Assembly: GCF_900155605.1 (NCBI RefSeq)
Contig: NZ_LT707420.1
Coordinates: forward strand, 828,691-892,690
Source: Actinomyces marseillensis
GTDB taxonomy: Bacteria; Actinomycetota; Actinomycetes; Actinomycetales; Actinomycetaceae
Reading direction: 5' to 3'
DNA length: 64,000 bases
Shown: piece after piece, positions 17,062-25,938 of the stretch
Position numbering within the stretch: position 1 is the stretch's first letter
Layout of the letters: each line of letters opens with the position of its first letter
The notes under the pieces: model-generated
What the model was told of the DNA's origin: nothing
Database searches by the model: none
What the model saw: the letters and a program-made list of their open reading frames with translations, nothing else
Translations under genes and position numbers: made by a program

Positions 17062-18267
17062 TTAACGGGCGGGGTCGATGCTCAGCTGCTCGGTGAGGAA
17101 CGAATGCTCGCCCGCATCGTCGCGCCAGTAGACCAGCGTCGCGCGCGATTCCTGCTGCTCGCACAGGCTCTGCGAGAGGTCCTTGAAGGCCTCCAGCTTC
17201 GACCCGTGTTCATCGATGAGGGCCTTTTCGTTTTCGAGGATCTTCTCTCGGCGCTCTTTCAAAGCAAAGAAATCGTGAGTCGGGCCCGAGATGCGTTCCT
17301 TGCCCCATTCGCCCCACGACTTCTTGTGATCGGACTCCTCAAGGGAAGCGATCCTGTCTTTGACTCTTTCCGACAGGTTTTTGAGCTCGCTCCATCTGTC
17401 GTTGGTGCGAGTGATGCAGTCCGTCAGCTGCTGCGTGCGTTTGGTGACCAGTGCTGGGCTTTCCTGCAGGGCGAGCGCCACGTACAGGGCGTGCACCTGG
17501 ACCTCGGTAATGTATGCCAGCCCAGCTGCGTTGATGTCGCGGATGACATCCTCGATGGGTGTCCCGGTATCGAGAGCGCGATTTTCCGCGGATAGGAGGA
17601 GCAACTCTTGGCGTCGAGCGACGGCCTCGAGGGCTTGTTCGGCCACCGCGAAACGGGCGGTCATGGACGGGGTAAAGTGCCCGAGCTCGCCGTATTCCTC
17701 GGTGATGTCGCCCAAGGTTTTCGAAGCGGCGATGAGTCCGGCGATCTGGGTGATGTCCGCGCGCACGAGGAGGTTGGTGAGAGTGTTTGCGAGGGTGTCC
17801 AGCTTGGCGTTGACTGCCTGAAACTGGCGCATGGTCACGGCTGTGTTAACGACCCCCATCAGTGCGAGTGGGACGACGACGGGCATTGAGGCGGCGACGG
17901 GAATGAAGGGTGCCTGGGCGACGATGCCGCCTGCTCCCATGACGGCGGAACCGACGCCGGAGCCGAGCTGCATGAGCGTTGCGGGGTTGGCTGTGGCCAT
18001 GAAGAGGGTCGGGGCGATTGCTGCGGATGCTGCAGTGGAGGCGACAGCGGTCGCCGTCGATGCTGTTAAGCCGAGGATCTGCGGAGAGACAGCCCGGGCG
18101 TCGGGAGTGTACTTGCCAGTCGTGGCGAGGCTGTTCGTCAGGCTCGCGATGAGGGCATCACGCGTGCGCCCGGTGACGGCGATGAGCCCTTGGGTCGGCT
18201 GGCTGTCACGCGTCGCGACGGTGAACTGGACGTCGTGTGGGGTGGTCGTTAGCTCGTTGTCGCTCAT
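17062..18267 (-). CDS. Orphan protein with a hydrophobic central region and helical C-terminus
   Basis: 401 residues from ATG 18267 (GGAGAG about 5 nt upstream; an upstream ATG at 18303 has no RBS). I do not recognise the family. Residues 1-55 are polar. Residues about 60-145 are Ala/Gly/Val-rich and hydrophobic, with IAPTLFMATANP, GSAVMGAGGIVAQA and MPVVVPLALMGVVNTAV, which could form a helical hairpin in a membrane. From 150 on the protein is strongly helical and charged, with coiled-coil-like stretches (KDRIASLEESDHKKSWGEWG, LKERREKILENEKALIDEHG). There is no signal peptide. This layout resembles alpha-helical membrane-active proteins, but that is only a structural analogy. It is transcribed alone, 155 nt downstream of the LacI gene. 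Confidence 0.75.
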   Translation of the reverse strand: MSDNELTTTPHDVQFTVATRDSQPTQGLIAVTGRTRDALIASLTNSLATTGKYTPDARAVSPQILGLTASTATAVASTAASAAIAPTLFMATANPATLMQLGSGVGSAVMGAGGIVAQAPFIPVAASMPVVVPLALMGVVNTAVTMRQFQAVNAKLDTLANTLTNLLVRADITQIAGLIAASKTLGDITEEYGELGHFTPSMTARFAVAEQALEAVARRQELLLLSAENRALDTGTPIEDVIRDINAAGLAYITEVQVHALYVALALQESPALVTKRTQQLTDCITRTNDRWSELKNLSERVKDRIASLEESDHKKSWGEWGKERISGPTHDFFALKERREKILENEKALIDEHGSKLEAFKDLSQSLCEQQESRATLVYWRDDAGEHSFLTEQLSIDPAR

Positions 18268-18422
18268 GGCACTCTCCTGCGCAGGTTGGAATGCCCCCAT
18301 CATAGTTTCCCTGTCAGTATTTGTGGTGTTTCCGGTGGGACCGTGTCAGCAATGGGTACGTGTGTCTGGGCGGGTGGGGGGAATAAGCTCGCGACTGCCG
18401 GCGCGGTGAGGGAGTGCGTCTC

Positions 18423-19505
18423 CTATGCGCGCCTGGCAACCGATGAGCGCCACACCGGGCGCGTCGGGATCGTCGCGATTGGGGTGCCGTCCGGGGCCTC
18501 CTCGTCGATGGATGCCTGCGGGTGAATGTCGGTCATGGGGGAGCGCCCCTCGATCACGTTGATGATCGAGGAGACGGCAGCCTCGGTCATGTCCTTGAGG
18601 GGCCACTCGACCGTCGTGAGGCCGAGTGCGGAGGCGCTGCGGTGGTCCTGATTGCCGAAGCCGAGGATCGACAGGTCGCCGGGTACGGACAGATCCAGGT
18701 CTGCGGCAGCCTGGAAGACGCCGGGGGTCTGCGAGTCGTCGGCCAGGGCGATCAGAGAGATTGAGGGGTCCTCGTCGAGGAGGCGCAGCGCGGCCTGGTA
18801 GGCCGTGGTGGGTTCCCAGTCGGGCAGTGAGTAGAGGGTGAACTTCGTGCCGAACGCGCTCGCGATCGGGTTCTGGCGCGCGTGATTCGTGTTCGGGCCA
18901 GCCAGGAAGACGGCATGCCCCTGACCCGTGCCGGTTGCCGGATCTACGAGCGCGCAGTCAGAGAGAACGTCGCGCACGCCGGCACCCTCGTCGATGCGAA
19001 TGAGGGAGGACTCTGATCCGGTCGGGTTGGCCTCGATCATCGACATGGCGACGACGGGGATGCCGAGGTTGGCGAGCAGGCGCGAGGTGAAGGCCTCGGC
19101 CGACGTGGTCTCGCGGATGATGCCGGCCAGTTGTGTGTCGCCCAGGACCCCGCGGATGACCTCGGCGTCCGAGGCTCCGTCGCCCGACTGGAACAGGGGG
19201 AGGAGTAGGTAGCCGTGGCGCTGAATGTCGATCATTGCGGTCGTGAGGACCGTGTGGACGACGGGCACGAAGGGATCGTCCGGCAGCTCGGCCATAAGGA
19301 GGGCGATGAGGTGGGACTTGCCGCGGCGCAGCGACCGGGCGGCTGCGTTGGGGATGTAGTTGAGTTCGCGTGCAGCATCTTGAACACGCTGGATCGTCGC
19401 TGGTGCAATCTTGACTTCTGGCCCGCGACCATTGAGCACGAGCGATACGGTTGAGGGAGCGACGCCCGCTGCACGAGCGACGTCTGCCCGAGTGGCTCGA
19501 TCCAT
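18423..19505 (-). CDS. LacI-family transcriptional regulator of the glycan module
   Basis: 360 residues from ATG 19505, chosen for the GGGAG upstream and because the HTH then lies at the extreme N-terminus (RATRADVARAAGVAPSTVSLVLNG, about 3-24). The hinge helix and a periplasmic-binding-protein-like sugar-sensing domain follow (KSHLIALLMAELPDDPF, then GDLSILGFGNQDHRSASALGLTTVEWP near the end). It is divergent from the GH2 beta-galactosidase gene. The palindrome ACTANNNCGNNNTAGT, typical of LacI operators with a central CG, lies in the shared 111-nt intergenic region and again before the binding-protein gene. The effector is unknown. Confidence 0.93.
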   Translation of the reverse strand: MDRATRADVARAAGVAPSTVSLVLNGRGPEVKIAPATIQRVQDAARELNYIPNAAARSLRRGKSHLIALLMAELPDDPFVPVVHTVLTTAMIDIQRHGYLLLPLFQSGDGASDAEVIRGVLGDTQLAGIIRETTSAEAFTSRLLANLGIPVVAMSMIEANPTGSESSLIRIDEGAGVRDVLSDCALVDPATGTGQGHAVFLAGPNTNHARQNPIASAFGTKFTLYSLPDWEPTTAYQAALRLLDEDPSISLIALADDSQTPGVFQAAADLDLSVPGDLSILGFGNQDHRSASALGLTTVEWPLKDMTEAAVSSIINVIEGRSPMTDIHPQASIDEEAPDGTPIATIPTRPVWRSSVARRA

Positions 19506-19552
19506 TTCATCTCCCTTGGTGCTGGGCCCATCGAATCTGTGTGAATATAACA

Positions 19553-19568
19553 ACTATAACGTGTTAGT
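19553..19568. promoter_or_regulatory. Putative LacI-family operator, lacI/lacZ intergenic
   Basis: ACTATAACGTGTTAGT reads ACTA-NNN-CG-NNN-TAGT, a LacI-type palindrome with a central CG. It overlaps TAGTCT (19565-19570), a candidate -10 for the beta-galactosidase gene, and lies next to TATATT on the minus strand (19544-19549), a candidate -10 for the regulator. A second copy is at 22517-22532. Confidence 0.7.
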
Positions 19569-19616
19569 CTAGGTGTGCTACAAGGCGTCGATGTTGACTT
19601 ACCTGAAAGGCTCATG

Positions 19617-22460
19617 ATGAAGACTACGCCCTCATATGCACCGGGAAGAGGAAAACTCGTGTTACCGCGTGCATATTTCGCTGATGACCCGGGTGAGTTG
19701 AGTCTGGATGGAACGTGGTTTTTCGACTATCACCGCAGCGATCCAAACCCCGATATCAATCCCGAAGTGGCCTTTGAGCAACCTCTTGTCCCTGAGAAAG
19801 AGACTATTGACGTGCCCAGCCATTGGGTGTTGAGGGGAGAAGGTCGTTGGGGTGCCCCCGCCTATACCAATGTTGATTTTCCATTCCCCGTGGATCCGCC
19901 CTTTCCTCCGGAAGATAATCCTGTCGGCGACTATTCGCGGCATTTCATCTGTCCAGAGTCGTGGCTTTCCTCGGGAGGCCAGATCCGCCTGCGCTTCGAG
20001 GGCGTTGAATCCCAGATCATTGTCTGGGTGAATGGCCAATGGATCGGAATGGCCCGCGGCTCACGTCTTGCGCATGAATTCGACATCACCGAGGTACTTG
20101 TCCCCGGTGAAAATACAGTTACTCTTCGCGTCCATCAGTTCAGTGCTGGCTCCTACCTTGAGGATCAGGATCAGTGGTGGCTTCCAGGCGTGTTTCGTTC
20201 AGTTTCGCTCCGCTATCTCCCCGCTTTTTCAATCGAAGATCTGTGGATCAACACCGATTACGAGGCTGGGCAAGGATTTGCAACCCTTGAGCTAAGAGTG
20301 CGGGGAGCGCAAAGTGAAACTCTTGAAGCGAATCTGGACATCGAAGGCCTCGGGGCATCAACGCTGACGCTCGCGCGAGGGGAGGATGGTCGCTACCGGA
20401 GCGAAAACATCGGCCTCGGAACTGTCCAGCCGTGGAGCCCGCAATCCCCGAAACTTTACGCCGCGCGCGTGCAAGCGGTGGGGGAGGGAGGCCGCCTGAC
20501 GGAAGAGCGCCACCTGCGCCTCGGCTTCCGAAGGGTCGAAATCGTTGATGGTGTTCTGCACGCCAATGGGCATCCCCTGACGCTTAATGGTGTCAATCGC
20601 CATGAAATTCGCGCCGACGAAGGGCGAGTATTCAGCGAAGAATTCGCGCGAACCGATCTTGAACTGATGAAATCGATGGGAATCAACGCGATCCGAAGCT
20701 CTCATTATCCGCCTCACCCGCACCTTCTTGATCTGGCCGATGAAATTGGACTGTGGGTCATGCTCGAGGGAGATATCGAAACCCACGGTTTCGAGGGGGA
20801 CCGTACCTGGATCGATAACCCCTCCGATGATCCGCGGTGGGAAGCCTCCTACCTTGACCGCACCGAACGCGCCTTTGAGCGCGACAAGAATCATGCCAGC
20901 ATTTTCTGCTGGAGCCTGGGGAACGAATCTGGAACGGGACGTAACTTGGCAGGGGGCGCGCGTTGGCTCCACGCACGCACCCACGGACGCGGGATCGTCC
21001 ATTACGAAGGCGACCACGCCATGGAGTACGTCGATATCTACTCGCGGATGTATCCGACGCTTGAAGAAGTTGCTGCGGTGCTTGAAGACACGGATCTACA
21101 TGCCCCTGTTGCTGTCCCAAGCCATGCAAGTGCGACTGTGGATGACGCTGCGAAAGAACGTATTCGCAGTGCTCCCTACATCATGTGCGAGTACCTTCAT
21201 GCGATGGGAACCGGCCCCGGTGGAGCTGCCGCTTATGCCGAGCAAATGAGCCATCCTCGTCACGCTGGAGGCTTTGTGTGGGAGTGGCGTGACCATGCGC
21301 TGTGGCGCACCCTTCCTGATGGGCGTCGTGCTCTTGCCTACGGCGGCGATTTCGGAGAGGACGTGCACGACGGAAATTTCGTCTGCGATGGCTTGGTTGA
21401 TGCGCTTTCACGTCCCTATGCGGGGACCTGGGCATGGATTCGCGCGCTCGCACCTGATGCGCCGATCCTTCGTGAGCGCTCGCAGAAATCGGGTGGCGAG
21501 GCCGAGGAGCGCTTGCGTGCTTTGGCTTCGTCGGCCTCTTCCCTGCTTTCCTCTGACGAGGTCGAGTGCGGCGCCGTGTTTGATGCTCGTGGGCGCATGG
21601 AGTCCGTGGGCGGGCTTCCGATCATGGCAGAGATCAGCGTTTACCGTGCGCCAACGGACAATGATCGCGGTCGCGGTCCCGTCGACTATTGGGGGATTTC
21701 CTCTGATGCTCTGGGTCCACTGGGAACAGGGACCGGGCAATGGGGAGTCTCCCACGCTCAACGATGGGAAATGGCACGTTTGCATCTCCTGCGCCGAACA
21801 TGGCATGGAGGCGCCCGTGAGAGCGGAACGCGGGTGCTAATTGAACGCTGGGCGCCGCCAGCCGCGCAGTTTGGGCTTGAGGCTCGTTGGAGTTTTACTC
21901 CCGTAGACGGAAAAGCCGCAGGCGCATCTGCGGGTGCTGCGCTGCCGGGAAGTTGCCTCGTCGTCAAGGTCGAAATGACTCCCTATGGGCACTGGCCAGA
22001 GCGCATCCCTCGCACGGGGGTTCGTCTGTGCATCCCGGGAACGGGGTGGACGGCCTCGTGGGTGGGGGAGACAGATATTGCTTATACGGATATGCCCGGC
22101 GCTCATCCAGATGGGTTTGGGTGCGCTGAGCTTGAAGATCTATGGGATGTGGGCGTCAAGCCTCAAGAAGGTGGGCACCGACCGGGACTGAAGGTCCTCG
22201 AGCTGCGAGGGGAAGGTCGTGCGCTCACGATCGTTCCTCGAAGTGAGGTGGGGTGGAGTGCCTCGCCGTGGAATGAGCGAGAGCTTGCCCTGGCGGGTCA
22301 CTGGGAAGATTTGCCGGATTCGAATCGGACTTTTGTTTGGCTTGATGCCATTCAAGATGGTATCGGGACTCGCTCGTGTGGCCCTGATGCGCGCCCCGAA
22401 TTTGGTGCACGGATGAATCCGCTGACCATCGAATTCATCGTTTGTGTAACGGATCTATAA
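19617..22460 (+). CDS. lacZ: Beta-galactosidase, glycoside hydrolase family 2 (LacZ type)
   Basis: 947 residues from ATG 19617 (GAAAGG about 6 nt upstream; ATG 19614 is adjacent). Domains in order: sugar-binding jelly roll (about 30-210), Ig-like domain, TIM barrel (about 320-610), a further Ig-like segment, and the C-terminal beta-sandwich. The acid/base is E437 (WSLGNESGTGRN) and the nucleophile E525 (MCEYLHAMG). NRHEIRADEGRVFSEE and RSSHYPPHP are also typical. There is no signal peptide, so it is cytosolic and would hydrolyse terminal beta-galactosides taken up by the cell. It is divergent from the regulator; the importer and fucosidase follow in the same direction. Confidence 0.95.
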   Translation: MKTTPSYAPGRGKLVLPRAYFADDPGELSLDGTWFFDYHRSDPNPDINPEVAFEQPLVPEKETIDVPSHWVLRGEGRWGAPAYTNVDFPFPVDPPFPPEDNPVGDYSRHFICPESWLSSGGQIRLRFEGVESQIIVWVNGQWIGMARGSRLAHEFDITEVLVPGENTVTLRVHQFSAGSYLEDQDQWWLPGVFRSVSLRYLPAFSIEDLWINTDYEAGQGFATLELRVRGAQSETLEANLDIEGLGASTLTLARGEDGRYRSENIGLGTVQPWSPQSPKLYAARVQAVGEGGRLTEERHLRLGFRRVEIVDGVLHANGHPLTLNGVNRHEIRADEGRVFSEEFARTDLELMKSMGINAIRSSHYPPHPHLLDLADEIGLWVMLEGDIETHGFEGDRTWIDNPSDDPRWEASYLDRTERAFERDKNHASIFCWSLGNESGTGRNLAGGARWLHARTHGRGIVHYEGDHAMEYVDIYSRMYPTLEEVAAVLEDTDLHAPVAVPSHASATVDDAAKERIRSAPYIMCEYLHAMGTGPGGAAAYAEQMSHPRHAGGFVWEWRDHALWRTLPDGRRALAYGGDFGEDVHDGNFVCDGLVDALSRPYAGTWAWIRALAPDAPILRERSQKSGGEAEERLRALASSASSLLSSDEVECGAVFDARGRMESVGGLPIMAEISVYRAPTDNDRGRGPVDYWGISSDALGPLGTGTGQWGVSHAQRWEMARLHLLRRTWHGGARESGTRVLIERWAPPAAQFGLEARWSFTPVDGKAAGASAGAALPGSCLVVKVEMTPYGHWPERIPRTGVRLCIPGTGWTASWVGETDIAYTDMPGAHPDGFGCAELEDLWDVGVKPQEGGHRPGLKVLELRGEGRALTIVPRSEVGWSASPWNERELALAGHWEDLPDSNRTFVWLDAIQDGIGTRSCGPDARPEFGARMNPLTIEFIVCVTDL

Positions 22461-22505
22461 CAATTGTCCGCTACGCAACGTAAAGCTAGGTTCTCAACGG
22501 TAGCC

Positions 22506-22511
22506 TAGGCT
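22506..22511 (+). promoter_or_regulatory. Candidate -10 of the importer operon
   Basis: TAGGCT; transcription would start about 7 nt downstream, exactly at the putative LacI operator at 22517. A repressor bound there would block initiation. Confidence 0.45.
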
Positions 22512-22516
22512 TATCA

Positions 22517-22532
22517 ACTAACACGAGATAGT
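22517..22532. promoter_or_regulatory. Putative LacI-family operator upstream of the importer
   Basis: ACTAACACGAGATAGT, again ACTA-NNN-CG-NNN-TAGT. Read on the opposite strand, it matches the 19552-19568 site at 15 of 17 positions. The arms extend to a perfect ACTAAC/GTTAGT inverted repeat (22517-22522 and 22531-22536). Confidence 0.7.
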
Positions 22533-22584
22533 TAGTGATTCGGTATTCATATCGATCTACGACACGAACCAATGGAGGTTTCGC

Positions 22585-24000
22585 ATGTTGAAGAAAAAGA
22601 TGGCCGCTGGCGTCGTCGCACTGGCCATGGTGAGCACTCTAGGATTGAGCGCCTGCTCGAACGGCAGCAGCGACTCTTCCTCAAGTTCTGCAAGCGGTGG
22701 ATCCGCATCAGGTTCAATCCCCAAGCCCGATGTTTCCTGTGATATTCCCGCAACGAATCTCGATGATTCGAAGATCGACACCTCAAAGGTCGAAGGCGAA
22801 ATCACCTTCCAGACCCAGGGCCTCAAGACCGACTTCGGCGACTTCTTCACCAAGAAGATCAAGGAATTTGAGGACGCTAACCCCGGTGTCAAAATCAAGT
22901 GGACTGATCAGGCAGGCGGCGCCGAATTCGACCAGACCATCACTGCTCAGGCAACCAACTGCCAGATGGCAGACGTTGTGAACGTTCCTTCCTCCACCAT
23001 CCTGGCCCTGTCAAAGTCCAACCTCCTCATGGATTTTGACGTGAAGGCTCCCGGTATTGGTGACAAGTTCGTCAAGACCATTTGGGACTCGACCGAGCTG
23101 GGTGCAAACAAGCACCACACCGCACTCCCGTGGTACTTCGGCCCCTACATCACCACCTACAACAAGGAAGTTTTCAAGCGCGCAGGCTTGGATGAAAACA
23201 CCTCTCCCAAGACCATGGAAGAGATGTTTGACTACGCCGCAAAGGTCGGCGCTGACGGTAAGGGTGACTACGGTATCTACGGCTCCCCGCAGTGGTACAT
23301 GACCGCCCAGCTGCACGGAATGGGTGTCAGCCTGATGAACGCTGACAAGACCGAGTTCAACTTTGCTGACAATGAGCAGGCCATCAAGTACGTGACCCGC
23401 CTCGCTGAGCTCTACAAGAGCGGTGCAATCCCGAAGGACTCGCTGACCGGCGAACCTGATCCGGGCAAGGCATACGCGGATGGAAACCTGGCATTCGGTA
23501 CCCCGAACGCCTCCTTCCTCAAGTCCGTCAAGGCAAACAACGCGACCGTCTACAACAACACCGGTGTCGGCCCCTTCCCGACCAACCCCGGAATCAAGCC
23601 GGTCTTCGAAGGCCAGTACATCGGCGTGTCCGTCTCGACCAAGAACGCTCCTCTGGCAATGAAGTTCGCCGAGTGGATCACCAACGCTGAGAACGAATAC
23701 GCATGGACCCACGACGGTGGTGCGATCATCTTCCCGGCAGCAACAAGCGCTCTTGACAAGCTCGTTGCCAACCCGCCGGAGATCGCTAACGACCCGGTCT
23801 TCAAGGCTGCCTACGAAGAAGCTGCAAAGGCTGCAAAGGACGCCGAGGCCTACACCGACGTCTTCTACACCACCGGGGCTGTTCAGGACAGCCTGGTTGA
23901 GAATGTGAATAAGGCAATCCGCGGAGAGGTTGACCCGAAGACCGCTCTGAAGACTGCACAAGATCAGATGAACAAGAAGCTCAAGGCTCTGGGCGAATGA
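22585..24000 (+). CDS. Sugar ABC transporter substrate-binding lipoprotein
   Basis: 471 residues. A Lys-rich N-terminus, hydrophobic core and lipobox LSAC place the acylated cysteine at C24, followed by a Ser/Gly linker (about 25-48). The rest is a family-1 (MalE-like) extracellular binding protein: EITFQTQGLKTDFGDFF, AEFDQTITAQ, LPWYFGPYITTYNKEVFKRAGL, GDYGIYGSP. It would be anchored outside the membrane and deliver oligosaccharides to the two permeases downstream. No ATPase gene is in the operon, so a shared MsiK-like ATPase encoded elsewhere is likely. The glycosidase neighbours suggest a fucosylated galactoside as ligand; this is inference. Confidence 0.93.
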   Translation: MLKKKMAAGVVALAMVSTLGLSACSNGSSDSSSSSASGGSASGSIPKPDVSCDIPATNLDDSKIDTSKVEGEITFQTQGLKTDFGDFFTKKIKEFEDANPGVKIKWTDQAGGAEFDQTITAQATNCQMADVVNVPSSTILALSKSNLLMDFDVKAPGIGDKFVKTIWDSTELGANKHHTALPWYFGPYITTYNKEVFKRAGLDENTSPKTMEEMFDYAAKVGADGKGDYGIYGSPQWYMTAQLHGMGVSLMNADKTEFNFADNEQAIKYVTRLAELYKSGAIPKDSLTGEPDPGKAYADGNLAFGTPNASFLKSVKANNATVYNNTGVGPFPTNPGIKPVFEGQYIGVSVSTKNAPLAMKFAEWITNAENEYAWTHDGGAIIFPAATSALDKLVANPPEIANDPVFKAAYEEAAKAAKDAEAYTDVFYTTGAVQDSLVENVNKAIRGEVDPKTALKTAQDQMNKKLKALGE

Positions 24001-24008
24001 TCTACCCC

Positions 24009-24044
24009 TTGCCGGGGCGAAACACTACGGTTTCGCCCCGGCAA
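24009..24044 (+). other. Intra-operon hairpin between binding-protein and permease genes
   Basis: TTGCCGGGGCGAAAC (24009-24023) pairs with GTTTCGCCCCGGCAA (24030-24044), a 15-bp perfect stem with a 6-nt loop. There is no T-run. Such hairpins after binding-protein genes commonly stabilise the upstream mRNA and lower permease expression. Confidence 0.7.
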
Positions 24045-24074
24045 ACCCCTTGAGCAGCACCGAAGGACCTGACA

Positions 24075-24986
24075 ATGTCGTCGCGTACAGGACGTGCCCC
24101 AAGCCGATCTCTTAATGGGGCCGCGCGTTTCCGCCCGGGATGGATGCCGTGGATCTGGATTACACTCCCGGTCTTGGCAATTATTACTTTCTACATCTAT
24201 CCCTTCATCACAACGGTTTTCGTCTCTTTTACAAAAACAAAACCGCTGCGAAAAATTGGTCCCTTCATCGGGGTCGAAAACTATACCTACGTGCTGAACG
24301 ATCCGGAATTCTGGGGATCTCTTCGTAACTCGCTGATCTACGCGGTCTGCGTTGTCCCTCTGATGGTGCTTCTCCCTCTTCTCCTTGCCCTCCTAGTCAA
24401 GTCTTATGTTCCGGGCATCGGATTTTTCCGCGCGCTTTACTACCTGCCTGCGGTTTCCTCGCTCGTCGTGATTTCCTTGGCCTGGCGCTACCTGCTTAAT
24501 GAAAGAGGACCAGTAAACAACCTCTTGACTTCGTGGGGAATGGATACGGTCCCATTCCTCTCGAACCAATGGCTCATCCTCTTTTGCGCAATGCTCATTA
24601 CCTTGTGGCAGGGCTTGCCCTACTACATGATTCTCTACTTGTCCGCTCTTGCGAACGTCGATAAATCCCTCTACGAAGCCGCCGAGCTTGACGGTGCGGG
24701 CAGTGTCCGTCGTTTCTTCACGGTCACTGTTCCGGGCGTCAAAGTCATGATGTTCTTGGTCGCGACACTCACAACCATTGGATGCCTCAAGATCTTTACC
24801 GAGGTCTACCTCCTTGGTGGAAGTGCCTCTCCGACAAAGACCTTGACCATGTACATCCGAGACTGGACCGATCCGACATACGGGTCTTTAGGTAAGGGCG
24901 ATGCGGCCTCGGTCTGCCTCTTCCTCATCACTTTCGGATTCATCATTGCCTCCCAGAAGCTCCAGAGGAAGGCTGAAGATCAATGA
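24075..24986 (+). CDS. Sugar ABC transporter permease, MalF/UgpA-like
   Basis: 303 residues with six predicted membrane helices (first TM about 28-50). The cytoplasmic EAA loop reads LYEAAELDGAGSVRRFFTVTVPG, the coupling helix for the ATPase. It starts at ATG 24075 with GAAGGAC upstream and overlaps the next permease by 4 nt (ATGA), indicating a matched heterodimer. The partner binding protein lies directly upstream. Confidence 0.94.
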   Translation: MSSRTGRAPSRSLNGAARFRPGWMPWIWITLPVLAIITFYIYPFITTVFVSFTKTKPLRKIGPFIGVENYTYVLNDPEFWGSLRNSLIYAVCVVPLMVLLPLLLALLVKSYVPGIGFFRALYYLPAVSSLVVISLAWRYLLNERGPVNNLLTSWGMDTVPFLSNQWLILFCAMLITLWQGLPYYMILYLSALANVDKSLYEAAELDGAGSVRRFFTVTVPGVKVMMFLVATLTTIGCLKIFTEVYLLGGSASPTKTLTMYIRDWTDPTYGSLGKGDAASVCLFLITFGFIIASQKLQRKAEDQ

Positions 24987-25918
24987 GCACCGCAGTTTCC
25001 TCCACCAGCCCCGCCGAGGCCTCGTCAAAGTTCGCGAGCTGGCGCAAAGCTCGCAAGCTTGAGCATCAATCGCGCAATGTCGCATCGCGTCAGCTCAAAG
25101 GCTCTCGCCTTGTCCTGCGTTACATCACGCTGGTCGTCGTCGCGATCCTCATGGTGGGACCGCTTCTACTTCCTCTCCTCGCGGCATTCAAAGCTCCGGG
25201 GGAGTCGGTTTTCGGCCAAGGTGCCACGATCTTCCCGCAGACCTGGTCTCTTGCAGCCTTCACGACACTGTTTAAGCAAACCGCGATCCTGCGTGCGATT
25301 GGGAACTCGGTCATCGTTGCAACGCTGACGGTCATTTCAAATATCATCTTGTCCTGCTTGGGTGGATACATGCTCTCGCGGCGGGGATGGACCGGTCGCA
25401 ACATCATGTACTTCGTCGTCCTCTCGGCGATGATCTTCCCCTTCGAATCGATCATGCTGTCCTTGTACTCGATGATGGTGTCCATCGGCACGTACAAGAC
25501 ACTGACCAGCGTGTGGATGGTCGCCATGATTGGCCCCTTCCAGATCCTTATGATGCGCGCAGCTTTCCTTGGGATCCCCGAAGAAATTGAAGATGCCGCA
25601 CTGATTGACGGGGCGGGCGAATGGGCGCGTTTTTGGAGAATCTTCCTTCCTCAGGTTCGCGGAACTCTCACGGTCGTTGGACTGACCTCCTTCATCGGCG
25701 CCTGGTCTGATTTCCTCTTCCCGCTCCTCATGCTGGTCGACAACGACAAGCACACCTTGATGTTGGAACTGACAGCCATTCAAAATTCCGCTCAGGGAAC
25801 GACTTATCAATTGGTCTTGGCAGGAGCGGTCGTTGCACTGGTTCCTGTTGTCGTAGTCTTCGCCTTCTCGCAGAAGTACTTCTTCCGTGGAATCGAAGAC
25901 GGCGGATTGAAGTTCTAG
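24983..25918 (+). CDS. Sugar ABC transporter permease, MalG/UgpE-like
   Basis: 311 residues. A charged N-terminal extension of about 45 residues (Ala/Ser/Lys/Arg-rich) precedes six membrane helices. The EAA motif is EEIEDAALIDGAGEWARFWRIFLPQV, and the C-terminus has the MalG-type FSQKYFFRGIEDGGLKF. It forms the second half of the membrane channel with the upstream permease. The fucosidase gene follows after 20 nt in the same direction. Confidence 0.94.
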   Translation: MSTAVSSTSPAEASSKFASWRKARKLEHQSRNVASRQLKGSRLVLRYITLVVVAILMVGPLLLPLLAAFKAPGESVFGQGATIFPQTWSLAAFTTLFKQTAILRAIGNSVIVATLTVISNIILSCLGGYMLSRRGWTGRNIMYFVVLSAMIFPFESIMLSLYSMMVSIGTYKTLTSVWMVAMIGPFQILMMRAAFLGIPEEIEDAALIDGAGEWARFWRIFLPQVRGTLTVVGLTSFIGAWSDFLFPLLMLVDNDKHTLMLELTAIQNSAQGTTYQLVLAGAVVALVPVVVVFAFSQKYFFRGIEDGGLKF

Positions 25919-25938
25919 ACCGATAGAGGCACACACCA

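Noticed and set aside
17831-18409. 192-codon open frame on the plus strand opposite the orphan protein gene
   Set aside because: No RBS and no recognisable motif; high GC makes long antisense frames common, and the minus-strand gene has a good RBS and coherent composition.
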